DNA of 64,000 nt, taken from Hymenobacter armeniacus (GTDB lineage: Bacteria > Bacteroidota > Bacteroidia > Cytophagales > Hymenobacteraceae). The stretch's first letter is position 1, and each line of letters begins with the position of its first letter. The stretch spans positions 372,001 to 436,000 of the forward strand of contig NZ_JACXAC010000001.1 in assembly GCF_014699055.1 (NCBI RefSeq), given 5' to 3'. The notes under the pieces were generated by a model that was given only the letters and a program-made list of their open reading frames with translations, was not told the origin of the DNA and did no database searches. The position numbers and the translations under genes were made by a program. Of this stretch, positions 1 through 6,702 are shown one piece after another.

Positions 1-194
1 TCAATAGCTCCATCTATTTGTTCAGAGCTATTGTCAGCTGTGTGATAGCTTCTTCTCAGCAAGACACCTTCATCCTGAAAAACATCATTAATCAACGTCT
101 CAAATTCTCTTCCTCTGCTCTGAAAAGCATAAAGGGATGATTTTTTCGGCATCGAATCAAGCGCTTTAAATCGATTTGTGTTATTGATGTTCAT
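1..194 (-). CDS. Restriction-endonuclease-like protein (PD-(D/E)XK type), N-terminal part only
   Basis: An open frame starts with ATG at 194 and runs leftward off the window, giving 64 residues without a stop. After a short polar start it reads SRGREFETLINDVFQDEGVL, then RRSYHTADNSSEQIDGAI. Seen: an FE..I...F helix followed by an EQIDGAI segment. Known: Mrr-like and other PD-(D/E)XK restriction endonucleases begin their catalytic fold with such a helix bearing a conserved Glu, and an Asp in an 'xIDG' strand is the first metal ligand. The second half of the active site (E-x-K) would lie outside the window. Inference: a DNA-cleaving defence or mobile-element protein. The AT-rich composition matches the accessory block to its right. 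Confidence 0.6.
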   Translation of the reverse strand, partial: MNINNTNRFKALDSMPKKSSLYAFQSRGREFETLINDVFQDEGVLLRRSYHTADNSSEQIDGAI

Positions 195-478
195 TGTGGT
201 GTGATTATTATTTTATAAACCTTGTGGTAAATCATTTGATTCATTTGCTGCCAAATACTACGCTATACAAAAGCTTTGTAAAAAGACCGCTGATATTGTT
301 GCGATTCATGGTCTCTCCGTTGGTAAGCTTAAGGCATGCTGCCACGAGGTAGCGTATGAGACAGCAAATTAGTGCTTGATAACCTTACTGCAATACTCCG
401 CTCAGGCAAATTTTTACGAATTTGACTTGCCGTATTTAGCAGGTATATTTATCGGTTGGCCCTTATATCAGTGAATCC

Positions 479-1522
479 ATGAAATCCCAGCAACAGGAAC
501 GATATCAGCGAATGCTTGACTACGAACGAGAGCAAGCGGAAAAGGAGTTGGTAGAGAATGCTCACTTTATAACAGCTTTCCAAGAGCATTGCAAGAGCAT
601 TGGAATCACTTTGACCAATCAGCACTTCTCATACATCACACCTATTGGCATAGTCGCCACCTATCCCAATCTGGTTGCTGCGTTGAACGAAGAGTTGAAA
701 CCGGATAAGGATAGGCTATATGATTTCATGCAGTTAAAATCAGTCTATGGCAATACTCTCATGCCGGGTGTAATGTCCAGCGAAGGTGGCAAGTTCATGC
801 TGCTAGCCCATCCTTATTTCAGAAGAGGGTTTCATGAAGGCAACAATTTTGCTCCTGACTTTCTCGAAAAGTTTTGGCGGTTGAAGTTGCCCAGCGTACA
901 GTCTGCTCTCGCTTTGGACCCGAACCGGGTAAGGGTGAATATGAATGCAAGGGCGTACATGGAGAAAGACACTTGGATGGGTGCCGCGTTCAACAGTGAT
1001 ATAGCCTCTATCCCCGATGGTCTAGTTCAACTTCGGCCCTCGCCTGAGCTTGATGAATGGGATATCAAACTAGTCTTTGCCAACACCCATATGCTGGACG
1101 TTCGATGGAGTACCGATAAAAAAGGAGTGATTAAGACTTTTGAAGCCGAAGAGTTTAAAACCATTGATGTATCGATAAATATAGATGGTGTTGACTATTT
1201 CCCCGCTAGGTACATTCATGCCGAATTTGAGCTGAACAACGGTAATTTTCGCCATCTGGATGGTGCTATTCATTTGTACACCTACGAAGAATACACTGAG
1301 CGGATAGAAGCAGACCTTCGATATAATGCGAAAAACGATTGGCAAATCAAGGCTAAGCCAGTGAAGCTTTTCAGAATCGATGGCGTGTTCAACTTGGAAG
1401 TTTGGGCAGAGCTTATCAGTCATTTCTTCACAGGTGACCCACTGATTCACGAATACTTTGAAGGGAAGTATCCTGAACATCTACAAGACTGGCTAGATGC
1501 AAAGAAGCAGCAGAACCTTTGA
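479..1522 (+). CDS. Hypothetical protein, 347 aa
   Basis: I do not recognise a family. The protein starts with a charged helix rich in Gln, Glu and Arg (about residues 1-35), has no signal peptide or membrane segment, and looks like a mixed alpha/beta cytosolic protein with many aromatic residues. The ATG at 479 is the first in frame and follows an AT-rich leader, as is usual in Bacteroidota. It is the only rightward gene in the accessory block and faces the leftward polymerase-like gene. Codon use is AT-richer than in the chromosomal genes after 6.7 kb, which agrees with acquired DNA. It has the look of a cargo gene; no function is proposed. Confidence 0.8.
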   Translation: MKSQQQERYQRMLDYEREQAEKELVENAHFITAFQEHCKSIGITLTNQHFSYITPIGIVATYPNLVAALNEELKPDKDRLYDFMQLKSVYGNTLMPGVMSSEGGKFMLLAHPYFRRGFHEGNNFAPDFLEKFWRLKLPSVQSALALDPNRVRVNMNARAYMEKDTWMGAAFNSDIASIPDGLVQLRPSPELDEWDIKLVFANTHMLDVRWSTDKKGVIKTFEAEEFKTIDVSINIDGVDYFPARYIHAEFELNNGNFRHLDGAIHLYTYEEYTERIEADLRYNAKNDWQIKAKPVKLFRIDGVFNLEVWAELISHFFTGDPLIHEYFEGKYPEHLQDWLDAKKQQNL

Positions 1523-1562
1523 AATGAAATCATATGCTCTTAAGGTATAGATTTAGCTTGAG

Positions 1563-1751
1563 CTAACCTAACTCTTTTTGAATCATGCTTCTTGCCTTAG
1601 GCTCGTCTTGCTTGCGGATAAACACCGCATTGTGAATCGTCATAACCTTCGTAATCTGGGCTTCCACCAATGCCTTTACTGGTGTAGTGTATATAAGTCC
1701 TGATTCAATACGCTGTGCTAGCAGGCAGTTACTAGCAGCAGTTATTAGCAT
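1563..1751 (-). CDS. Small hypothetical protein, 62 aa
   Basis: A short leftward frame opens with ATG at 1751 (a TTG lies two codons upstream) and ends at 1563. The product has a mildly hydrophobic N-terminus and a charged C-terminus ending in IQKELG. No family is recognised. It fills most of the 330-base gap between two convergent accessory genes, which is the main reason to list it. It could be a real small protein, the remnant of a longer gene, or chance. Confidence 0.35.
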   Translation of the reverse strand: MLITAASNCLLAQRIESGLIYTTPVKALVEAQITKVMTIHNAVFIRKQDEPKARSMIQKELG

Positions 1752-1852
1752 GCCCAAGACACGGTGAATCTACTACCAGAATCGTGTTCGTAACACCTAA
1801 ATCACTTCAATCAATTTTTGCAATATATTCTGTTCGTTAAGGGTGCAATAAC

Positions 1853-3382
1853 CTAAAATACAGTAGTTAACCATTCTTCTGTAACGGTGGGTGGTATACC
1901 TACTTTGGCCATAAATGCCTCAAGAATTAGATGCTTTACGTGTTCTACGTGCTTTTCCATCACCACAATGCTGTCGTGAATCGAAGTGAACCAAATATTT
2001 TGGCCTGTTAGCTCGACGCCAATAGTTTTGAGCATAATGCCCGCTTCGGCCTGTTGCATGTGAACGGCGAGGTCCGAGTGACTATCTGCCTTGTATTCAT
2101 TCACAAGGGAGTATACATTAGGGAAGTGCTTGCCAAACATCTTGCCTTCGGGCGTTCGCTTCGAATAATATGATGTGCAAAAAAAGATGGTCCCAAAGAA
2201 GAGCTTCTTAAAGTTGTCACGCTCTTCGGTTGGTACATCAAGCAATCCCATCATGTGTTCGTAGAAGTTGCCGCCTGCCGTCAATTCGATGTAGTAGCGG
2301 ACGTCTTCGGGTAGTTCCTCACCGTCGTACTCTTCCATCAAAAGTAGACTGAACAAATAGGGTTGACTGTTGCGAATATCGCAATTCACCAGTGGGGTGG
2401 TCTTGGCTTTACGCAGATACAGAAATCCACGAAGGTCACGGCTTAGGTTGGAAATGTTGGTATACACTCTTGAATCAGCATCTGGCTGCTCTAAGAAGTA
2501 CGATTCATCGTTGATGTTTTTAAGGCTGGCGAGGTCTGAGTTGTACTGACTGAGAAAGCTGCTTTCTAAAAGGTCGTATAATGTAAGACCTTGATTGTAT
2601 GGGTTGTAAAACGACCTTCTTGCGTCTTTTACCGTAAGTGAGTGTTCGTAACAGGGTACACCTGCATCAATTCCTGAAAAATACTTCCAACGAGAAAGAA
2701 ATGATTGGTAAATAGAAATCACTTCTTGGATGGGGCTAAGGCCGTTGCACTGCGCAACATGGGTAGCCTCATGGTCATCCAATAACTGTTCGAGTGTGAC
2801 GTCCTTCTTGTTAGCAGCTTGAACCAACGGGGGAATGGCTATGGCTAGCTGTTTAGAATGAGTCGCAAGACGAGCCAGTGAGGCGTCCAACTTGCTGTCA
2901 ATGAATGCCACGGCTTCCCGGTACCGGATACTAAGCTGCGTTAGGTTCTTCCAAGTGGGGTCTTTGGTCCGTTTGCGCTTGTACGCTGCAGACTGCAAGT
3001 TCAGCTTGCGGACCATCGTTTCCATTTTGAAGATGTCTATGGCCACGGCTTTGCTCACGTATTCCGGAGCGATGCGGTAACCGAATGATTTCACCCCTTC
3101 AATGTAATAGTAGTCACATTGAATCAGCCCCAGTTTCACCATTTCCTTCAAGATGGGGTTGGCATAGCGTCCACCTAGAAATTCTTCCAACGTGCGGAGG
3201 TGCAGTTGGGTATATCCATCCGTACCAATCTCGCGGTTTAATACGCGCCCTTGCAGAATTTTATGGAGGATGTAATGGTACTTGTCAATATGGTCATGTA
3301 TATACCGATTGGGATGACCAACTGATGTTAATATGAGAGCAATGTCTATTTTCGACGGCACTAAAAATTGGAATAATTTCAA
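1853..3382 (-). CDS. Family A polymerase palm-like protein with N-terminal winged-helix-like region
   Basis: The 509-aa product carries the motifs of a family A DNA polymerase palm in order. R305 lies in a template-contact-like segment, motif A is LVNCDIRNSQPY with D335, motif B-like is ER-N-FKKLFFG with R388, K392/K393 and F396-G397, QQAEAGIML follows at 443-451, and motif C is SIHDS with H469-D470. The family pattern is DYSQIELR, R...K..NFG.IYG, QGSAAD and VHDE. The usual 3'-5' exonuclease domain is not visible. Residues 30-105 instead look like a winged helix. No ATG is available at the start; TTG at 3382 follows a TAA seven codons earlier, so the N-terminus is uncertain. Inference: a replication or repair polymerase of the mobile element. 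The HDS form of motif C also recalls phage-type RNA polymerases. Confidence 0.65.
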   Translation of the reverse strand: MKLFQFLVPSKIDIALILTSVGHPNRYIHDHIDKYHYILHKILQGRVLNREIGTDGYTQLHLRTLEEFLGGRYANPILKEMVKLGLIQCDYYYIEGVKSFGYRIAPEYVSKAVAIDIFKMETMVRKLNLQSAAYKRKRTKDPTWKNLTQLSIRYREAVAFIDSKLDASLARLATHSKQLAIAIPPLVQAANKKDVTLEQLLDDHEATHVAQCNGLSPIQEVISIYQSFLSRWKYFSGIDAGVPCYEHSLTVKDARRSFYNPYNQGLTLYDLLESSFLSQYNSDLASLKNINDESYFLEQPDADSRVYTNISNLSRDLRGFLYLRKAKTTPLVNCDIRNSQPYLFSLLLMEEYDGEELPEDVRYYIELTAGGNFYEHMMGLLDVPTEERDNFKKLFFGTIFFCTSYYSKRTPEGKMFGKHFPNVYSLVNEYKADSHSDLAVHMQQAEAGIMLKTIGVELTGQNIWFTSIHDSIVVMEKHVEHVKHLILEAFMAKVGIPPTVTEEWLTTVF

Positions 3383-3480
3383 AAGGTAATTTGCTGATAG
3401 CTTAAATTATTGATAATACATTATGTGAGTGCCCCTCATTTGAAGCGAGATTAAAGCAGTTTGGAAAACCTGTCTTACGA

Positions 3481-3981
3481 CTAGGGAATAATGTTTAAAT
3501 TGAGATATCCCAGTTCCATTGCTTTCTCGTTATAGCCAATTGCTGCTTCTATTTCGGTCTTATAGCTATTCAAATGAGTTTGCTTGCCATTAATTGTAAT
3601 TTGTGCAGTGAACATTTTGGAGCCCTTCCGTTGACACACGCCGATAAACCTTGAACTAGTGCCCAGCTGTTTGGAGATATTCCGGCTGTTTTGCTTGTTA
3701 GACACCCAGCGCAAATTGGTCAAATTGTTATTGGACCGATTCCTGTCTATGTGGTCTACTTTGGGATAGCGGTGAGGATTTGGGATGAATGCCTTAGCCA
3801 GCAGTTGATGAACCAAGACTTCCTTTCGTTTTCCGTCACAGCTAAGTGTTACTTGTCTGTAGCCATTCATATTCGACTGCTTCAATATTCTGCCGGTTTT
3901 GGTCCTAATGACTTCTCCATCAGACGTTATTGAGTAATGTTCATGGCCATCGATTACTTTAATTTGTTTTATTTGCATCAT
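3481..3981 (-). CDS. HNH endonuclease, NUMOD4/AP2 type
   Basis: The 166-aa protein has a NUMOD4-like start (IDGHEHYSITSDGEVIRTKT), then an HNH core in which VHQLLAKAFIPNP precedes the catalytic VDHIDRNRSNNNLTNLRWVS. A C-terminal AP2-like DNA-binding region follows (SRFIGVCQRKGSKMFTAQI). This order is typical of freestanding homing-type endonucleases of phages and mobile elements, which nick or cut one site. The double ATG at 3981/3978 is preferred to a GTG at 4041 because it follows an A/T-rich leader and begins the conserved domain directly. It lies between the polymerase-like gene and a small orphan, both leftward, and fits the mobile-element setting. Confidence 0.85.
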   Translation of the reverse strand: MMQIKQIKVIDGHEHYSITSDGEVIRTKTGRILKQSNMNGYRQVTLSCDGKRKEVLVHQLLAKAFIPNPHRYPKVDHIDRNRSNNNLTNLRWVSNKQNSRNISKQLGTSSRFIGVCQRKGSKMFTAQITINGKQTHLNSYKTEIEAAIGYNEKAMELGYLNLNIIP

Positions 3982-4111
3982 TTTATTGTAAGTTGATTTT
4001 AGCTTATCGTATTTAGAAATCGTGCGTCTCAGAAGTGGCACGCAGCAGTTAGGTCATTCATTAATAAATACGATAAATTGAGAAGTGAATACCTGCCTGA
4101 AGGCTTTTTTT

Positions 4112-4158
4112 CGAATCAAGAATTCCACCTGCATATGGAAGGCGGAATCATTGATTCG
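4112..4158. repeat. Long imperfect inverted repeat
   Basis: Eight bases (CGAATCAA, 4112-4119) pair perfectly with TTGATTCG (4151-4158). An inner block, ATTCC with GGAAT, continues the stem around a short loop near CATATG. It lies directly downstream of the 138-aa gene. A terminator would need a T-run on the minus strand after the stem; here that strand reads A-rich, so the role is unclear. Confidence 0.55.
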
Positions 4159-4159
4159 C

Positions 4160-4576
4160 CTAACATCGCTTTTGGGGGAGGCGGATATAAACGTCGCCTG
4201 TGTATTCTGCTGACTGGATGAAACACCGGCTTTTATACCATCTTTTTAGTTGTGCCTTCGTCAGTCTGCGGGTATCCTTTATCCTCTGCGGGTGAATCAC
4301 TAGGATGATTTCGCATTCTGCCGAATCAGCTAAGCTGCACAGGTAGTCAAGAGCGGGCGACCCACAGCCCGGATTTATGGAAGCAATCAGTTTTAAAGCG
4401 ACGCGGTTGTATGCGCTAGGATTGAGCTGTATCCACACATTTTCTGATAGTAGATAGTTGTTGGCGTACCAATGCTCAAGAGAATGAAACAGGCGTTTTG
4501 CAGGAGTCAGAATTTTCTCTTCATTTGGCAACTCAACTATGAGAGGACCATTGCTTTGATTTTGACCAGAATTCAT
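4160..4576 (-). CDS. Hypothetical protein with weak GNAT-like pattern, 138 aa
   Basis: The product has no signal peptide. Residues about 70-120 read GCGSPALDYLCSLADSAE, then EIILVIHPQ, and later LKRWYKSRCF. This resembles the acetyl-CoA loop and the 'L..WYer.GF' end of GNAT acetyltransferases, but the normal R/Q-x-x-G-x-G/A loop is altered and the first half of the fold is not obvious. I therefore call it only GNAT-like. Short proteins of this kind occur in phages and integrated elements. It sits upstream of the HNH gene in the same direction and downstream of the 380-base non-coding stretch. The ATG at 4576 is the first in frame. Confidence 0.6.
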   Translation of the reverse strand: MNSGQNQSNGPLIVELPNEEKILTPAKRLFHSLEHWYANNYLLSENVWIQLNPSAYNRVALKLIASINPGCGSPALDYLCSLADSAECEIILVIHPQRIKDTRRLTKAQLKRWYKSRCFIQSAEYTGDVYIRLPQKRC

Positions 4577-4955
4577 GTAATGACGATTAGGGTTGGGTTA
4601 GGGTAAAGCTTCGCCAGCCAGCTATTCGAAGCGGTTTTTTTAAGCTCGTTGTTGGTGAGGCTGCGTTGCCTTGTGTTACAATGTTACGACAATTGCCGAG
4701 CTATGTCAAGAAAAATGTTGGCAATGTACAATTCCTCTCTAGGAATTGTTACAATGTGCCTTTGCGCTATCAGGAAGGCCGATTGCGTTAAATACTGATT
4801 TTGCTCTGTGTGCAGGCCGGTAGGCGAAACATGACACTAACGGAGTGGGGCAAGGGCTGCGGCTCGTGATACCTACGAGGCTACCAGATTCGGCCACTGC
4901 TTAAAGTTCATCGCTAAGGGTACCCTTAGGGAGATAGACTTCATAGGGTAGATGC
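4577..4955. other. Non-coding control region of the mobile element
   Basis: No credible gene fills these 379 bases between the integrase and the 138-aa gene. The stretch holds two direct copies of TGTTACAATGT (4674 and 4748), a perfect 9-base inverted repeat ACAATTCCT/AGGAATTGT with a four-base loop (4728-4749), and a perfect 16-base palindrome CTAAGGGTACCCTTAG (4914-4929) close to the integrase stop. Repeats of this kind suggest protein-binding sites: a replication or transfer origin, a promoter operator, or a recombination site. None of these can be chosen from sequence alone. Confidence 0.5.
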
Positions 4956-6344
4956 CTATTTGAAGATTTTGTGGGCTTCTGCCATCGCCACGTCGCCACG
5001 GTGTTTATAGTGCTTCTGCACCATTAACGTATTCTTATGGCCCAGCCAAGCGGCCACCGTGGTTTCGCTCACGCTCCGCTCAAAGCAGTTATTCACGAAG
5101 GTTTTCCGTCCGACCTTGCCGGTAATGAATTCGCATTTCAACCGTGTGTCGGGAATGGCGTCGGAGCCGTTGAAATTCGTCACCGTGAAGTCATATTGCA
5201 AACTCGGTACCTTCTGGGCTATCTGTCTAATCGCTTGGTTGAAGTGGTTGTTCGGGATGGGAGCGAATTCGTAGTTGTTGCGCTCCAAGATTTCTTCGGC
5301 CCGTTTGCTCAGCGGGATGCTCACCAACCGCTTTACCTTTTCTTGGTTAACCCGAAGTTCCTTGTATTTGCGGCCTTTCCAGTCCTTCACTTCGAAGACG
5401 GCGGAACGCCTGAAGCAGCCGTCTACTTGCCGTAACCCCGTTTCACAGAAGAGAAGAAATTGTTCCCGTACTCGATTTTGCAGTTCGGCCTTTAAGGGAA
5501 CTGTGGCGAAGTCATCCAGTTCGTCCTTGGTCAGGTACACCACGTTTTCGTTGGCCAGCTTCTCCACCTTTTCAAATTTCTTGAAAAAGGCCGTGGGCAA
5601 TCCCAAGTCGTCGGCAAAGTATTCATACACGGCTTGGAATCGAACCAGATGCCCCAAGATGCTGCTGTTGCGGCGCTTTGTTCCGTCCTTGGTAGGAGTG
5701 GTGGCCAAATAAATTTGTAAGCCCGTCACTACACTCAAGTTGACATCTTGGATTTCCAAGTTGGGGTTATAACGCTTGATGATGTTCCGAAGGTAGGTGT
5801 AGCTTCCCTTGGTAGTTTCCTTCTTCATGCTCTTGGCCGTGCGAACAAATTCGTCAATTCGGTCCGTGAACAAGTCCTTTTTCACGCCCAATCCCTTGTG
5901 TGAGCGCAGCCAATTCAAGCGTTCGTTCATGCTGGCGATTTCCGTTTCAAGCCGCGCAATATTGTCGTCAAGGGTGTCGGGGTTGGGAATTTCGCCCAGA
6001 TTCAATTGCCACTCCCATTCGATTTGCTTCGTAACACTACGCTTGGGAGCCACTAACGGTAGCTGTTCCTCAATCCTTGCCTTCGTGAGTTCGTGGCCCT
6101 TATATGTGACTTCCCGCGCTGCGTCTTCCAAGTCTAGCACGACCAACCCAATGGCTTCGTTTTTTTCTCGGTGCAAGATGTCCTTGGTGGAAACCTTGCC
6201 TTGCTCCATGTTGAAGTCTTTTTTCACCACGGCCACCTTCGTGGTACGGGTGATTTCTTCCCCATTGGCGCAGCGCATCATGACGTAAACCACGCCAGAA
6301 CCGTCGCGTTTTGGGGACCGGACCTTGTAATAAATCTTGTACAT
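4956..6344 (-). CDS. Tyrosine recombinase / integrase
   Basis: The 462-aa protein has the order of Bacteroidota element integrases: an N-terminal arm-binding beta region (1-100), a SAM-like core-binding domain (about 155-260, YTYLRNIIKRYNPNLEIQDV), and a C-terminal catalytic domain. Visible catalytic residues are R305 (ETGLRQVDG), a likely K336, R413 in KVGRKTF, H436 in LGHKN and the nucleophile Y446 in QKHYKH. The usual H-x-x-R motif reads K-x-x-R (K410), a departure at the first His. ATG at 6344 is the start. The gene reads into the element and its 5' end faces katG, so the element's junction probably lies in 6345-6500. Its promoter region carries four copies of a TTGTCCACAA-like repeat. 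Confidence 0.93.
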   Translation of the reverse strand: MYKIYYKVRSPKRDGSGVVYVMMRCANGEEITRTTKVAVVKKDFNMEQGKVSTKDILHREKNEAIGLVVLDLEDAAREVTYKGHELTKARIEEQLPLVAPKRSVTKQIEWEWQLNLGEIPNPDTLDDNIARLETEIASMNERLNWLRSHKGLGVKKDLFTDRIDEFVRTAKSMKKETTKGSYTYLRNIIKRYNPNLEIQDVNLSVVTGLQIYLATTPTKDGTKRRNSSILGHLVRFQAVYEYFADDLGLPTAFFKKFEKVEKLANENVVYLTKDELDDFATVPLKAELQNRVREQFLLFCETGLRQVDGCFRRSAVFEVKDWKGRKYKELRVNQEKVKRLVSIPLSKRAEEILERNNYEFAPIPNNHFNQAIRQIAQKVPSLQYDFTVTNFNGSDAIPDTRLKCEFITGKVGRKTFVNNCFERSVSETTVAAWLGHKNTLMVQKHYKHRGDVAMAEAHKIFK

Positions 6345-6377
6345 TCTTGAGAAGGGCGGACCAGCTCAATAGTGAGC

Positions 6378-6428
6378 TTGTACACAAGGTATTACTTGTC
6401 CATGAATTTGTCCACAACATGTCCACAA
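6378..6428. promoter_or_regulatory. Cluster of four TTGTCCACAA-like repeats before the integrase
   Basis: Four copies are seen: TTGTACACAA at 6378, TTGTCCATGA at 6396, TTGTCCACAA at 6408 and ATGTCCACAA at 6419. The last three start 12 and 11 bases apart, about one helical turn, so a protein could occupy them on one DNA face. They lie 34-84 bases upstream of the integrase ATG. Candidate roles are integrase arm-type sites, excisionase sites or an autoregulatory operator; the choice is inference. Confidence 0.55.
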
Positions 6429-6498
6429 ATAGCATTTGAAAATTGATAACCTAATGATAATCAGTGTACTTAATTGCATAAGGTGTTTTGGTATGGAA

Positions 6499-6528
6499 AG
6501 GGACGGCGCACTGCGTCGTCCTTTTTTT
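6499..6528 (+). terminator. Rho-independent terminator
   Basis: GGACGGCGCA pairs imperfectly with TGCGTCGTCC and is followed by seven T on the plus strand. No plus-strand gene ends immediately upstream. It may be the terminator of a chromosomal gene separated from it by the integrated element. Confidence 0.6.
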
Positions 6529-6552
6529 ATTGTGCTAGCCGCCGGTCACGCA

Positions 6553-6585
6553 AAAGCCCGGCCCCACAGAGCGGAACCGGGCTTG
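6553..6585. terminator. Possible terminator hairpin
   Basis: AAGCCCGG (with A-run before it) pairs with CCGGGCTT around a 15-base loop. The A-run gives a T-run on the minus strand, so it could end katG transcription. It lies beyond the paired repeat at 6597-6689. Confidence 0.45.
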
Positions 6586-6596
6586 GTTAAGGGTGT

Positions 6597-6689
6597 AGAG
6601 ACGCAATATGTTGCGTCTCGTCGTTGAACGCAATTGCTCAGATGAATCCTGAACGGCGCGGACGACGAGACGCAACATATTGCGTCTCT
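6597..6689. repeat. Paired inverted copies of a GACGCAA-N4-TTGCGTC hairpin repeat
   Basis: Copy 1 (6597-6623) and copy 2 (6663-6689) are exact reverse complements over 27 bases. Each copy is itself a hairpin, GAGACGCAA-N4-TTGCGTCTC. A 39-base spacer separates them. The core recurs at 24274-24291. Two palindromes in opposite orientation recall REP/BIME units. They sit between katG and the end of the accessory region. Confidence 0.75.
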
Positions 6690-6702
6690 ACTACGGGAAA
6701 TG

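Noticed and set aside
4112..4158. Hairpin considered as terminator of the 138-aa gene
   Set aside because: The strand that would be transcribed has A, not T, after the stem; listed only as a repeat.
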